From Sphingomonas lenta (GTDB lineage: Bacteria > Pseudomonadota > Alphaproteobacteria > Sphingomonadales > Sphingomonadaceae), in contig NZ_NSLI01000002.1 of the NCBI RefSeq assembly GCF_002288825.1, forward strand, positions 124,001 through 188,000: a stretch of DNA of 64,000 nt. Direction: 5' to 3'. This document shows, in pieces, positions 17,462 through 26,937 of the stretch. The position numbers were made by a program, and so were the translations under genes. How positions within the stretch are numbered: position 1 is the stretch's first letter; every line of letters starts with the position of its first letter. A model generated the notes under the pieces. It was not told where the DNA came from. It did no database searches and saw nothing but the letters and a program-made list of their open reading frames with translations.

Positions 17462-18691
17462 ATGGTGATAAACGCGGCCACGATGAACGCCCCCAACTCC
17501 TTCCGGACCTTACCCGACGAGCGCGGGCATTTCGGCCAGTTCGGCGGCCGCTACGTCGCCGAAACGCTGATGCCGCTTATCCTGGAGCTCGAGCGCGAGT
17601 ATCGCGCGGCCAAGGACGACCCGGCCTTCGCGCGCGAGTTCGACGACCTGCTCGAACATTATGTCGGCCGCCCCAGCCCACTCTACTTCGCCGAGCGGCT
17701 GACCGAGGCGCTGGGCGGCGCGCAGGTATGGTTCAAGCGCGACGAGCTGAACCACACGGGCGCGCACAAGATCAACAACTGCATCGGCCAGATCCTGCTC
17801 GCGCGGCGCATGGGCAAGACGCGCATTATCGCAGAGACGGGCGCGGGCCAGCACGGCGTCGCCACCGCGACCGTCTGCGCCCGCTTCGGCCTGCCCTGCA
17901 CCATCTTCATGGGTGCGCGAGACATCGAGCGGCAGCAGCCCAACGTCTTCCGCATGAAGCTCTTGGGCGCGGAGGTCCGCGCCGTTACGTCCGGCGCGCA
18001 GACGCTCAAGGATGCGATGAACGAGGCGCTGCGCGACTGGGTCGCGAACGTCCACGACACCTTCTACATCATCGGCACCGCCGCCGGCCCGCACCCCTAT
18101 CCGGAGCTGGTGCGCGACTTCCAGTCGGTGATCGGCCGCGAGGCGCGCGCGCAGATGCTGAGTCGCACCGGCCGCCTCCCCGACCTGCTCGTCGCGGCGA
18201 TCGGCGGCGGGTCGAACGCGATCGGCCTGTTCCACCCCTTCCTCGACGATGCCGACGTGAGGATGCTCGGCGTCGAGGCGGCCGGCCACGGGCTCGACAA
18301 GCAGCACGCGGCGTCGCTCGCCGGCGGCTTCCCCGGCGTGCTCCACGGCAACAAGACCTACCTGCTCCAGGACGAGGACGGCCAGATCGCCGAGGCGCAC
18401 TCGATCAGCGCCGGCCTCGACTATCCCGGCATCGGCCCCGAGCACGCCTGGCTCCACGAGATCGGTCGGGTCGAGTACACCGCCGTCACCGACCACGAGG
18501 CGCTCGACGCCTTCCAGCTCCTCTGCCGCACCGAGGGCATCATCCCCGCGCTCGAACCCAGCCACGCCATCGCCGCCGTCGCCAAGCGCGCGCGGGAGAT
18601 GCGCACCGACGAGGTGATCCTCGCCAACCTGTGCGGCCGCGGCGACAAGGACATCTTCACCGTCGCTCACGCGCTGGGAGTGCAGATGTGA
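17462..18691 (+). CDS. trpB: tryptophan synthase beta subunit
   Basis: 409-residue TrpB, the PLP enzyme that joins indole and serine. The PLP lysine is in [10 protein letters not shown] (Lys103), with the phosphate-binding GGGSNAIG. The start is uncertain: ATG 17462 gives [12 protein letters not shown], and ATG 17483 gives [24 protein letters not shown]. The shorter form may be the real N-terminus. The stop overlaps the GTG of a small membrane-protein gene (GTGA), which separates it from its usual direct neighbour trpA. Confidence 0.96.
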   Translation: MVINAATMNAPNSFRTLPDERGHFGQFGGRYVAETLMPLILELEREYRAAKDDPAFAREFDDLLEHYVGRPSPLYFAERLTEALGGAQVWFKRDELNHTGAHKINNCIGQILLARRMGKTRIIAETGAGQHGVATATVCARFGLPCTIFMGARDIERQQPNVFRMKLLGAEVRAVTSGAQTLKDAMNEALRDWVANVHDTFYIIGTAAGPHPYPELVRDFQSVIGREARAQMLSRTGRLPDLLVAAIGGGSNAIGLFHPFLDDADVRMLGVEAAGHGLDKQHAASLAGGFPGVLHGNKTYLLQDEDGQIAEAHSISAGLDYPGIGPEHAWLHEIGRVEYTAVTDHEALDAFQLLCRTEGIIPALEPSHAIAAVAKRAREMRTDEVILANLCGRGDKDIFTVAHALGVQM

Positions 18692-18963
18692 CGCGAGACA
18701 GAAGATTGCTGGCCGCGTTACTATCGCTCGTCGCTGCCGCGATGGCGCTGGTGGTTCAAGCAGCGATCGTTAACAGATACATCTACGCGGCCGTTATGGG
18801 CAACTGGACCGGCTTTCCTAATCCGCCCGCATCGGGGCCTGACAAGTACTGCCTTGATTATTGTGTTGCGGATCTGCCCTTTGCAGCAGGCTGGATAGGC
18901 ATCGGCACGTTCTTGCTGGGGCTGCTGCTCGTGGCGCACGCCTGGTGGAAACCGAGGGCATGA
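18688..18963 (+). CDS. unrecognised small membrane protein inside trpB-trpA
   Basis: 91-residue protein with a GTG start overlapping the trpB stop (GTGA) and a stop overlapping the trpA start (ATGA), so it is coupled on both sides. It has two hydrophobic helices (about 7-29 and 65-85). The loop between them, [23 protein letters not shown], contains a Cys55-x3-Cys59 pair and, by the positive-inside rule, probably faces the periplasm. Base composition is visibly lower in GC than the flanking trp genes (for example CTTGATTATTGTGTTGCGG). I do not recognise a family. The perfect coupling and open frame argue for a real gene. Confidence 0.75.
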   Translation: MTRDRRLLAALLSLVAAAMALVVQAAIVNRYIYAAVMGNWTGFPNPPASGPDKYCLDYCVADLPFAAGWIGIGTFLLGLLLVAHAWWKPRA

Positions 18964-19754
18964 CCCGCCTCGCCTCCGCCTTCTCCCGCCGCCCCGCGCT
19001 GGTCGCGTTCGTCACCGCCGGCGATCCCTCGCCCGCCGCTACGCCCGCCGTCCTCGACGCGCTGGTCGAGGGCGGGGCGGATGTGGTCGAGCTCGGCATG
19101 CCCTTCACCGACCCGATGGCGGACGGTCCCGCCATCCAGGCCGCCAACATCCGCAGCCTCGCCGCCGGCACGACCACCGCCGACGTCCTCGCCATCGCCC
19201 GCAGCTTTCGCGAGCGTCACCCACACGTGCCGCTTGTGCTGATGGGCTACGCCAACCCGATGCTCTGCCGCGGCCCCGACTGGTTCGCGCGCGCCGCGGC
19301 CGAGGTGGGCGTCGACGGCGTGATCGCGGTCGACCTGCCGCCGGAGGAGGACGACGCGCTCGGCCCCGCGCTCCGGGCGCACGGCCTGGCCCCGATCCGC
19401 CTCGCCACGCCCACCACTGACGCGGCACGCCTGCCGGAGGTGCTGAACGGTGCGGGCGGCTTCCTCTACTACGTCTCCGTGGCCGGCATCACCGGCCTGC
19501 AACAGGCGACGCAGCTCTCGATCGAGACCGCCGTCGGGCGCCTGAAGGCCGCGACCGACCTCCCCGTCGCGGTCGGTTTCGGCATCCGCTCGCCCGATCA
19601 GGCCGCCGCCGTCGCGCACGTCGCCGATGGCGTCGTGGTCGGCTCGGCGATCGTCGATCTCGTCGCCCAGCACGGCGCCGCCGCGCCCGCGCCCATCGCC
19701 GCCCTGGTCCGCTCGCTCAAGGAGGCGATGACCGCCGTGAAAGTACCCGCATGA
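18960..19754 (+). CDS. trpA: tryptophan synthase alpha subunit
   Basis: 264-residue TrpA, which cleaves indole-3-glycerol phosphate. Catalytic residues are visible as Glu44 ([12 protein letters not shown]) and Asp55 (DPMADGP), with [10 protein letters not shown] and [11 protein letters not shown] as phosphate-binding segments. The ATG before [11 protein letters not shown] overlaps the preceding small gene, and the stop overlaps accD by four bases. Confidence 0.96.
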   Translation: MTRLASAFSRRPALVAFVTAGDPSPAATPAVLDALVEGGADVVELGMPFTDPMADGPAIQAANIRSLAAGTTTADVLAIARSFRERHPHVPLVLMGYANPMLCRGPDWFARAAAEVGVDGVIAVDLPPEEDDALGPALRAHGLAPIRLATPTTDAARLPEVLNGAGGFLYYVSVAGITGLQQATQLSIETAVGRLKAATDLPVAVGFGIRSPDQAAAVAHVADGVVVGSAIVDLVAQHGAAAPAPIAALVRSLKEAMTAVKVPA

Positions 19755-20605
19755 CCTGGCTCAACTCCGTCCGCAACGCGCTCCCCTTCGTCCACAAGCG
19801 CGAGACGCCCGACAATCTATGGCACAAATGCCGCGGCTGCGGGCAGATGGTGTTCAACAAGGAGCTGGCGGAGAACCTCCACGTCTGCCCGCGCTGCGAC
19901 CATCACGAGCGCATCGGCCCCACCCAGCGCTTTCGCCACCTGCTCGACGAGGGCAGCTGCGCCGAGCTTCCGGCACCCCAGGTGCCCGAGGACCCGCTCA
20001 AGTTCCGCGACTCGAAGCGCTACACCGACCGCCTGAAGGCCGCTCGCGCCGAGCACCACGAGCGCGACGCGCTGGTGAACGCCAAGGGCTCGATCGGCGG
20101 CCACCCCGTCGTCATGGGCGTCCAGGACTTCGCCTTCATGGGCGGCTCGATGGGCGTCGCCGTCGGGGAGGCCTTCGTGCGCGGCGTCGAGGCCGCGATC
20201 GAGGCGAAATGCCCCTACATCGTCTTCACCGCGTCCGGCGGCGCGCGCATGCAGGAGGGCATCCTGTCGCTCATGCAGATGCCGCGCACCACGGTCGCGA
20301 TCCAGATGCTCCACGACGCGGGCCTGCCCTACATCGTCGTGCTGACCGACCCGACCAGCGGCGGCGTCATGGCCGCCTACGCCATGCTCGGCGACGTCCA
20401 GATCGCCGAGCCCAAGGCCACGCTCGCCTTCACCGGCCGCCGCGTCATCGAGAACACGATCCGCGAGAAGCTGCCCGACGACTTCCAGACGAGCGAGTAC
20501 TATCTGGAGCACGGCCTGATCGACATGGTCGTGCATCGCAAGGAGTTGAAGGAGCAGCTGGCGACCGTGATCGGCTATCTGACGAGCACGCGGAAGGCGG
20601 CTTAG
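19751..20605 (+). CDS. accD: acetyl-CoA carboxylase carboxyltransferase beta subunit
   Basis: 284-residue AccD, first committed step of fatty-acid synthesis together with AccA. An N-terminal C4 zinc ribbon (Cys27, 30, 46, 49) is followed by the crotonase-like carboxyltransferase domain with [11 protein letters not shown] and [17 protein letters not shown]. It overlaps trpA by four bases. The trpA-accD-folC order is conserved in many alphaproteobacteria. Confidence 0.97.
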   Translation: MTWLNSVRNALPFVHKRETPDNLWHKCRGCGQMVFNKELAENLHVCPRCDHHERIGPTQRFRHLLDEGSCAELPAPQVPEDPLKFRDSKRYTDRLKAARAEHHERDALVNAKGSIGGHPVVMGVQDFAFMGGSMGVAVGEAFVRGVEAAIEAKCPYIVFTASGGARMQEGILSLMQMPRTTVAIQMLHDAGLPYIVVLTDPTSGGVMAAYAMLGDVQIAEPKATLAFTGRRVIENTIREKLPDDFQTSEYYLEHGLIDMVVHRKELKEQLATVIGYLTSTRKAA

Positions 20606-20607
20606 GG

Positions 20608-20690
20608 GGGAGCAGGTATAAGGGAGCAGGGCCTACGTTCAGGCGTGGCGTCCCGTTACCTGCTCCCTGCTCCCTGCTCCCTGCTCCCTC
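20608..20690. repeat. inverted repeat plus 7-base tandem array between accD and folC
   Basis: The 89-base gap holds GGGAGCAGGTA (20608-20618) and its perfect 11-base inverse TACCTGCTCCC (20657-20667). Three more TGCTCCC units follow directly in tandem to about 20688. A second GGGAGCAGG (20622-20630) gives the left side alternative pairings. The transcript can therefore form several competing hairpins just before the folC start (20695). Confidence 0.85.
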
Positions 20691-20694
20691 TCAC

Positions 20695-22002
20695 ATGCCC
20701 GACCACGCCCGCTCCTCAGACCCCGCCGTCCAGGCCCAACTAGACCGCCTTTGGCGCCTCTCCCCGGGCGCGGACGTCCTCGGCCTCGACCGCATCACGC
20801 GCTTGCTCGCCCGCCTCGGCGACCCCCATCGCCACCTGCCCCCCGTCCTCCACGTCGCCGGCACCAACGGCAAGGGCTCCACCTGCGCCTTCCTCCGCGC
20901 CGCACTGGAAGCGGCGGGCTATAAAGTACACGCCTACACCAGCCCCCACCTCGTCCGCTTCAACGAGCGCATCCGCTTGGCCGGTAACCTCATCACCGAC
21001 GCCCAGCTCGCCCCCTTGCTCGCCGAGGTTCTCGACCGGGCTGACGGCGTCAACGCCAGCTTCTTCGAGGTCACCACCGCCGCCGCGTTCCTCGCCTTCG
21101 CGCGCACCCCCGCCGACGCCTGCGTCGTCGAGGTGGGCCTGGGCGGCCGCCTCGACGCCACCAACGTCCTCGCCGACCCCGCCGCGACCGGCATCGCCGC
21201 GCTCGGCATCGATCATCAGGCGTTCCTGGGCGACACCGCCGTCCAGATCGCCCGCGAGAAGGCCGGCATCGCCGAGCCCGGCCGCCCGCTCATGACCCTC
21301 GCCTACCCGGACCCGATTGCCGCCGCCGTGCAGGAGGTCGCCCTCGCCGCCGGCGCGCCGGTGCTCGCCGCCGAGCGCGACTGGCGCTTCACCTCGCATC
21401 CCGACCATGTCCGCTACGAGGACGCGACCGGCGCGCTCGACTTGCCGCTACCCGTGCTCCCCGGCCGCCACCAACACGCCAATCTGGCGCTCGCCGTCGC
21501 CATGCTCCGCCACCAGGACCGCATCGTCGTTCCGGATGCCGCGCTCCAGGCTGCCGCGACCGGAGCCCGCTGGCCCGCCCGCATGCAGCGCCTCCGCCCC
21601 GGCCCGCTCACCGCGCTGCTGCCAGAAGGAGCCGAACTCTGGCTCGACGGCGGCCATAACGAGGACGCCGCCGCCGCGATCGCGCCTGTCATCGCCGCGC
21701 AGGCGCAGGGCCGCCCCGTCCACCTCGTGCTCGGCCTGCTCGCCAACAAGGACATGGCCGGCGTGCTGCGCCACCTCGCCCCGATCGCGGGCGCGCTGAC
21801 GGCCGTGCCCGTCCCCGACCACGCCCACCACGCCCCCGCCGACCTCGCCGAAGCCGCGCGTGGGGCGGGCGTGCCGGTCGTCGCCACCGCCCCCGACGTC
21901 CCCGCCGCGCTCGCTCAGGCCGACGCGCCTGTCGTCCTGATCGCCGGTTCGCTCTACCTCGCGGGCGCGGTGCTCGCCGCGAACGACGAGCCGCCTGACT
22001 GA
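20695..22002 (+). CDS. folC: folylpolyglutamate/dihydrofolate synthase
   Basis: 435-residue Mur-ligase-fold enzyme that adds glutamate to (dihydro)folate. The P-loop is GTNGKGST (56-63); further motifs are SPHLVRFNERI, VEVGLGGRLDATNV (metal/ATP), IDHQAFLGDT, and the late DGGHNEDA. Full length. The ATG at 20695 (PDHARSSDPAVQAQLDRL) is the only sensible start after the hairpin region. Last gene of the trp-accD-folC run. Confidence 0.95.
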   Translation: MPDHARSSDPAVQAQLDRLWRLSPGADVLGLDRITRLLARLGDPHRHLPPVLHVAGTNGKGSTCAFLRAALEAAGYKVHAYTSPHLVRFNERIRLAGNLITDAQLAPLLAEVLDRADGVNASFFEVTTAAAFLAFARTPADACVVEVGLGGRLDATNVLADPAATGIAALGIDHQAFLGDTAVQIAREKAGIAEPGRPLMTLAYPDPIAAAVQEVALAAGAPVLAAERDWRFTSHPDHVRYEDATGALDLPLPVLPGRHQHANLALAVAMLRHQDRIVVPDAALQAAATGARWPARMQRLRPGPLTALLPEGAELWLDGGHNEDAAAAIAPVIAAQAQGRPVHLVLGLLANKDMAGVLRHLAPIAGALTAVPVPDHAHHAPADLAEAARGAGVPVVATAPDVPAALAQADAPVVLIAGSLYLAGAVLAANDEPPD

Positions 22003-22005
22003 CCG

Positions 22006-23661
22006 TCAGACCGCCGGCACCGACCGCTCGGCCGGCTCGCGCGGCGCACCGCGCCACCATTCCAGCAGCACGAGCCCGATCGCGACCAACCCCAGCGCTG
22101 CGGTGAAGCGGAACACGCTGGCGTAGCCGACCTGCTCGATCGCCTCGCCCATCGCCGCGCGCCCCAGCGCGCCGACCAGGAACGTCAGCGACGACAGCAG
22201 CGCATACTGCACTGCGCTGTAATGCTTTGATACGATCGACGAAATGTACGCCACGAACGCCGCGCCCGCGAGGCCGCCCGCGATGTTCTCCCCGGAGATC
22301 GCGATCATGAGACGTACCATGCGCGCGTCCGCCCCACTCAATGCGCCCAGCCGGTCGAGCCCGAACAGACCGGCGAAGACGTCGATGCCTGCACCGCCCA
22401 ACGCCAGGTCGGCGTAGAGCAGGTTGGACGCCGCCGCCGCCACTGCGCCCGCCAGCAGCGTCGGCATCCGCCCCAGCGTTGCGAACAGGAACCCGCCCAG
22501 CGCGACGCCGACGATCGTCATCAGCACGCCGAAGAGCTTGGACGCGAAGGCGACCTCGTCGTTCGTATAGCCAAGGAAGTCGAGGTAAAAGGGAAAGGCG
22601 AACGGCGCCCAGATCGAGTCGCAGATGCGGTAGGCGAGGATCAGCGCCACGACCACCGCCGCGCCCCAGCGCAGGCGCGACACGATCTCCGACAGGGGCA
22701 GGATCAGCGCGCGGTAGCAATGATCCGCCGCCCGGCCCGCGGCGCCAATCGAAGGATCGCCTCGCACGGCCGAGGCGAACCCGTTCGCCCAGGCCGACAC
22801 CAGCGCAGGTACGACCACCGTCGCGACCACGATCCAGGGCCCCCAGAATTTTGTGAAGTCACCCGCCGACGGCGCGGTCGCGCCCGGCGCGGCGGGCGTG
22901 AGCGCGCTCACCATGAAGCGCGCCAGCATCAGGATGGCCCAGCCCCAGCAGACCGCGACGACGCCCAGCGCGATAGCGCGCCGACGGCGATCGGGAACAG
23001 CGTGCCCCTCCAGCGGCGCTCGCGCGTCTGCCTCCGGGTCCGGCGCTTCGGGCGCGAGCATGGTCACCGCCGCCAGCGCGAGCATTACGACGCCGAAGCC
23101 CGTGTAGATGGCGGGCCAGCCCAGCCGCGCCGCCAGGACCAGCGCCAGCGCGCCGCCCGCCAGCGCGGCGATGCGGTTGCCGAGCTGGTAGATGGCCGAC
23201 AGGATCTCGACGGTCGCCCGCTCATCGGCGATCTCGATGCGCCACGCGTCGATCACGACGTCCTGCGTCGCCGAAAAGAACGCCGCCGTGACGGCCAGCA
23301 CCGCGAAGCTGCCGATCGCTGCGATCGGATCGGTCGCGGCCAGCCCCCACAATAGCAGCCCCAGCACGACCTGGCACAGCACCAGCCAGGACCGCCGCCG
23401 ACCGAACCGCGCGATCAGCGGCGGGCGCGTGCGGTCCACCACCGGCGACCAGAGAAACTTGAACGCGTAGGCGAGCCCGATCCAGGATAACACGCCGATC
23501 GTGGCCAGGCTGACCTTGAGCTCGCCCAGCCACGCATTCAGCGTCCCGATCAGCAACACGAAAGGCAGGCCGGACGCGAAGCCGAGCGCCAGCATCACCG
23601 CTGTCTTGCGGCTGGTCAGCGCCGCCCGCGCCAGCGCCAACCCCGTCAGTTTCTCCGCCAA
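22006..23661 (-). CDS. AmpG-like muropeptide MFS transporter
   Basis: 551-residue major-facilitator permease with about 12-14 hydrophobic segments. The N-terminal portion (LGFASGLPFVLLIGTLNAWLGELKVSLATIGVLSW, KFLWSPVVDR, FGRRRSWL) follows the AmpG pattern. AmpG imports anhydromuropeptides for cell-wall recycling and indirectly controls ampC-type genes; no ampC/ampR is nearby. A long loop near residues 205-230 and a hydrophilic insert (APGATAPSAGDFTKFWGPW) separate the halves. It is convergent with folC, with a 3-base gap. Confidence 0.85.
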   Translation of the reverse strand: MAEKLTGLALARAALTSRKTAVMLALGFASGLPFVLLIGTLNAWLGELKVSLATIGVLSWIGLAYAFKFLWSPVVDRTRPPLIARFGRRRSWLVLCQVVLGLLLWGLAATDPIAAIGSFAVLAVTAAFFSATQDVVIDAWRIEIADERATVEILSAIYQLGNRIAALAGGALALVLAARLGWPAIYTGFGVVMLALAAVTMLAPEAPDPEADARAPLEGHAVPDRRRRAIALGVVAVCWGWAILMLARFMVSALTPAAPGATAPSAGDFTKFWGPWIVVATVVVPALVSAWANGFASAVRGDPSIGAAGRAADHCYRALILPLSEIVSRLRWGAAVVVALILAYRICDSIWAPFAFPFYLDFLGYTNDEVAFASKLFGVLMTIVGVALGGFLFATLGRMPTLLAGAVAAAASNLLYADLALGGAGIDVFAGLFGLDRLGALSGADARMVRLMIAISGENIAGGLAGAAFVAYISSIVSKHYSAVQYALLSSLTFLVGALGRAAMGEAIEQVGYASVFRFTAALGLVAIGLVLLEWWRGAPREPAERSVPAV

Positions 23662-23803
23662 ACGTCCATCCCTACTCCAAAGCCGGCCACCCTAAAGGCA
23701 AAATGCTGAACGGGAAGCCTGACCTGCGGCGGCTGGCGAAATCGCTCGTCGCACCCGTGCCAGCGTTCGCCGCAAAGCGGGGCAGCGGCGACCCACCTCC
23801 CCT

Positions 23804-23936
23804 CGTCACCCCGGACTTGTTCCGGGGTCCATCGTCGTGCGGGCGGCGCGTCGAGGGTGTGCACGACCGCCCGCCCCCATGCTCGCGAGCGGTTCGCCCG
23901 GACAGCGATGGACCCCGGAACAAGTCCGGGGTGACG
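23804..23936. repeat. REP-like doublet, copy C
   Basis: Left arm (23804-23834) and inverted right arm (23906-23936) of the CGTCACCCCGGA family around a variable 71-base centre. It sits in the 305-base gap 23662-23966 between the MFS transporter's start and the end of the receiver gene. Apart from this element I see no gene in that gap; open frames across it merely read through the repeat. Confidence 0.88.
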
Positions 23937-23966
23937 GTTTGGAGGTCGGCTCAGAGGAGCCGAAAT

Positions 23967-24395
23967 TTACGCCCGTTCGAACAGACGCAACCCCGCCGGC
24001 ATGCGCTTGGGCCGACGCCCGTCCTGCGCCGCCTCGATCGCGTCGATGGCGGCGAGCAGGTCGCGCTGCTGGTACGGCTTGGACAGGCACCCGCTCGCGA
24101 AAGCCTGCGCCTCGGCCGGGCAGTTGCCCGTGACGTACAAGGCCGGAATCGCCCTGGCGAACGCCGCGCGCGCCACGTCCATGCCGTTGCCGTCGGTCAG
24201 CACCAGGTCGACCAGCACCAGGTCGATCGCCTTGCCGCTCGCGATCTCGGCCACCGCGTCCGACACGCGGTCGGTCGTCGCCACCACCGTGAACCCGGCG
24301 TCGAGGAGGAAATGCTCGTTGTCGAACGCGACCAGCGGCTCGTCCTCGACGACGAGCAGCTTCTCGATCCGCCTCTTTTTCCTCCCGAACAGCAT
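23967..24395 (-). CDS. stand-alone response-regulator receiver protein
   Basis: 142-residue single receiver domain (CheY-like). Acidic pair Glu17-Asp18, phosphoacceptor Asp63 in LVLVDLVLTDGNG, Thr89 (LYVTGN) and Lys106 (SKPY) are all in place. There is no output domain, so it probably acts by protein contact or as a phosphate sink. The basic N-terminus (FGRKKRRIEK) is unusual. No kinase is adjacent; it is divergent from rluB. Confidence 0.88.
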   Translation of the reverse strand: MLFGRKKRRIEKLLVVEDEPLVAFDNEHFLLDAGFTVVATTDRVSDAVAEIASGKAIDLVLVDLVLTDGNGMDVARAAFARAIPALYVTGNCPAEAQAFASGCLSKPYQQRDLLAAIDAIEAAQDGRRPKRMPAGLRLFERA

Positions 24396-24491
24396 CGGCG
24401 CCCTCCGTGGCGCTTATTCGTCTCAAGTCCTTGCGCTAACGTACCGAGCGGCGGATCGGTCGCAAAATAAAATGCGTGCGCCCCCAAACGC

Positions 24492-25646
24492 ATGTATCGC
24501 GCTCGGCCTATGGCCGTCGATCCCCGCCCCGAACAGCGTATCGCCAAGCTCCTCGCCCGCGCCGGCGTCGCCTCGCGCCGCGAGGTGGAGCGCATGATCG
24601 CCGAGGGCCGCGTCGCGCTGAACGGCCAGGCGCTCGACACGCCCGCGACGCTGCTGCGGTCGCTCCACGGCGTCACCGTCGACGGCCAGCCCGTCGCCGC
24701 GCCCGCGCCCGCGCGGCTGTTCCTGTTCCACAAGCCCAACGGCCTGCTCGTGACGGAGCGCGATCCCGCGGGCCGGCCCACCATCTACGATCGCCTGCCC
24801 CGCGACCTGCCGCGCGTGGTCCCCGTCGGCCGCCTCGACCTCAACACCGAGGGTCTGCTGCTCCTCACCACCGACGGCGGGCTGAAGCGCCAGCTCGAGC
24901 TCCCCGCCACCGGCGTCGAGCGCGCCTATCGCGCCCGCACCTATGGCGAGGTGAGCCAGGCGCGGCTCGAGGAGCTGATCGAGGGCGTGGAGATCGACGG
25001 GGTCCGCTACGGCTCGATCGACGCCAACCTGGAACGCCGCACGGGCGCGAACGCCTGGATCGAGCTGATCCTGACCGAGGGCAAGAACCGCGAAGTCCGC
25101 CGCGTGCTGGAGCATCTCGGCCTCCAGGTCAGCCGCCTCATCCGCACCCGCTACGGCCCGTTCGTGCTCGGCGAGCTGCAGCCGGGCGAGATCGGCGAGG
25201 TGCGCCAGCACGACCTCGTCGCGTTCCGCCGCCAGCTGGAGAAGAAGCAGAAGCCGGAGTATCTGGTGGCGGTCGGCCCCCGCTCTAATCCTCCCCGAGC
25301 TTCGCTCGGGGAGGGGGGCGTAGCGGCGATCAGCGACTTGCCGGGGGCAAGTCGCAGCCGCGGAGCCGGCTCGCAACGCGAGCCGAGGCCGAAGGCTGGT
25401 GGAGGGGCCGACCCCACGCCGCGCCCGTCCAAGCCCCTCCACCCCCGGCCCAAGAGGGCCGGCGGTCCCCCTCCCCGAGCAAGCTCGGGGAGGATCAAGA
25501 AGGACGAGGCCACCCCCGCCAAACCCAAGCGCCCCGCCCGACCACCCCGCCGCGACGAACCGGAGCAGCTCAATACCCGCCCGCCCCGCCCCCCGCGCCC
25601 TGGCCGCGCGACCACCCGCGGCCCGCGCCGTCCGGGCAAGCGCTGA
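24492..25646 (+). CDS. rluB: 23S rRNA pseudouridine synthase RluB/RsuA family, tail carries a repeat
   Basis: 384-residue pseudouridine synthase. An S4 RNA-binding domain (about 10-65; QRIAKLLARAGVASRREVERMI) is followed by the catalytic domain with Asp116 in GRLDLNTEGLLLLT. RluB modifies U2605 of E. coli 23S rRNA; whether this is RluB or a sister enzyme is not certain. After residue about 260 comes a disordered Pro/Arg/Lys-rich tail. Residues 266-335 of that tail are encoded exactly by a 210-base palindromic repeat (25287-25496) inserted in frame. An alternative start is ATG 24510. Confidence 0.9.
   Translation: MYRARPMAVDPRPEQRIAKLLARAGVASRREVERMIAEGRVALNGQALDTPATLLRSLHGVTVDGQPVAAPAPARLFLFHKPNGLLVTERDPAGRPTIYDRLPRDLPRVVPVGRLDLNTEGLLLLTTDGGLKRQLELPATGVERAYRARTYGEVSQARLEELIEGVEIDGVRYGSIDANLERRTGANAWIELILTEGKNREVRRVLEHLGLQVSRLIRTRYGPFVLGELQPGEIGEVRQHDLVAFRRQLEKKQKPEYLVAVGPRSNPPRASLGEGGVAAISDLPGASRSRGAGSQREPRPKAGGGADPTPRPSKPLHPRPKRAGGPPPRASSGRIKKDEATPAKPKRPARPPRRDEPEQLNTRPPRPPRPGRATTRGPRRPGKR
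25287..25496. repeat. palindromic repeat inserted in frame in rluB
   Basis: Terminal arms AATCCTCCCCGAGC and GCTCGGGGAGGATC, each part of a hairpin (CTCCCCGAGC..GCTCGGGGAG), bound a 210-base unit. Internal motifs such as GGCTGGTGGAGGGG and CCCCTCCACC match the intergenic element at 40890-41036, so this is a family member inside a gene. It starts on a codon boundary and is 70 codons long with no stop, so the reading frame survives. Confidence 0.88.
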
Positions 25647-25649
25647 ACC

Positions 25650-26186
25650 GTGCGCGTCATCGCCGGCCAGTGGCGCGGCCGTCCGCTCGTCGCCCCCAAG
25701 GGCCAGGCGACCCGCCCCACCGCCGACCGCACGCGGGAAGCGCTCTTCTCCATGCTCACCGCCCGCCTCGGCGGCTTCGAGGGCCTCGCCGTCGGCGATT
25801 TCTTCGCCGGCTCCGGCGCGCTGGGCATCGAGGCGCTCTCGCGCGGCGCGGCGTCCTGCCTCTTCGTCGAACAGGACCGCGCCGCCCTCGACGCGCTCCG
25901 CGCCAACCTCGACAAGCTCGGCGCGAAAGCCGACATCCGCGCCGCCTCCGTCCTGGCGCTCGGCCCGGCCCGCGCGCCCCTCGACCTCATCCTGATGGAC
26001 CCGCCCTACGGCACCGGCGCGGGCCTCGTCGCGCTCGACAAGCTGTCGCGCCTCGGCTGGACCGGCCCCGCCACCTGGGTCAGCCTGGAGACCGCCCGCG
26101 ACGAAGCTGTCGAGGTCGCAGGTTTCCAGGTCGATGCCGAGCGCGTCCACGGCAAGGCCAAGATCACCTTGCTCCACCCCGCCTGA
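25650..26186 (+). CDS. rsmD: 16S rRNA (guanine966-N2)-methyltransferase RsmD
   Basis: 178-residue SAM-dependent methyltransferase that modifies G966 of 16S rRNA in E. coli. It has the SAM motif [18 protein letters not shown] (50-67), the catalytic DPPY (117-120), and the family N-terminus [13 protein letters not shown]...[16 protein letters not shown] start, three bases after the rluB stop, so the two rRNA-modifying genes are likely co-transcribed. Confidence 0.95.
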   Translation: MRVIAGQWRGRPLVAPKGQATRPTADRTREALFSMLTARLGGFEGLAVGDFFAGSGALGIEALSRGAASCLFVEQDRAALDALRANLDKLGAKADIRAASVLALGPARAPLDLILMDPPYGTGAGLVALDKLSRLGWTGPATWVSLETARDEAVEVAGFQVDAERVHGKAKITLLHPA

Positions 26187-26223
26187 CCCCGCTACGCGCG
26201 GCGAAACTTCGAGGAGCCTCCCC

Positions 26224-26937
26224 ATGCGCCCCAGCGGCCGCGCGCCCGACCAGATGCGCCCCATCACCATCGAGCCCAACTTCACCCGCCACGCCGAAGG
26301 TGCGGTGCTGATCGGCTTCGGCGACACCAAGGTGCTCGTCACCGCGTCGGTCGAGGAGAAGGTGCCGCCCTTCCTCCGCGGCAAGGGCGAGGGCTGGGTC
26401 ACCGCCGAATACGGCATGCTCCCGCGCGCCACACACACCCGCGGCAGCCGCGAGGCCGCCAAAGGCAAGCAGTCCGGCCGCACCCAAGAAATCCAGCGGC
26501 TCATCGGCCGTAGCTTGCGCATCGTCACAGACCTCAAGCTGCTCGGCGAGCGCCAGATCACGCTCGACTGCGACGTGATCCAGGCCGACGGCGGCACGCG
26601 CACCGCCGCCATCTCCGGCGCCTGGGTCGCGCTCCGGCTGGCGGTGAACAAGCTCATGGCCGACGGCAAGCTCGCGCAAGACCCCATCCGCCAGAAGGTC
26701 GCCGCCGTCTCCTGCGGCATCTACGAAGGCACGCCCGTCCTCGACCTCGACTATCCGGAAGATTCGAGCTGCCACGCCGACGGCAACTTCGTGCTCCTCG
26801 AGAACGGCCATATCGCCGAGGTCCAGGCGACCGCCGAGGGCGCGACATACGACGAGGAGGAGCTGCTCCGCCTGCTTCGCCTGGCGCGCATCGGCTGCAC
26901 CGATATCTTCGCCGCCCAGGCGCGGGCCATCGCATGA
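26224..26937 (+). CDS. rph: ribonuclease PH
   Basis: 237-residue phosphorolytic 3'-5' exoribonuclease that trims tRNA 3' ends. Family motifs [26 protein letters not shown] ([17 protein letters not shown]), [26 protein letters not shown] and DLDYPEDS are all present. ATG 26224 follows GAGGAGCC. The stop overlaps rdgB by four bases. In the chromosome it pairs a tRNA-maturation enzyme with a nucleotide-pool sanitiser. Confidence 0.97.
   Translation: MRPSGRAPDQMRPITIEPNFTRHAEGAVLIGFGDTKVLVTASVEEKVPPFLRGKGEGWVTAEYGMLPRATHTRGSREAAKGKQSGRTQEIQRLIGRSLRIVTDLKLLGERQITLDCDVIQADGGTRTAAISGAWVALRLAVNKLMADGKLAQDPIRQKVAAVSCGIYEGTPVLDLDYPEDSSCHADGNFVLLENGHIAEVQATAEGATYDEEELLRLLRLARIGCTDIFAAQARAIA

Noticed and set aside
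17239..18963. Long plus-strand frame across the REP element and trpB
   Set aside because: Most of it is Arg-rich shadow of trpB. Only its last 91 codons, from GTG 18688, are a plausible gene, and those are annotated separately.
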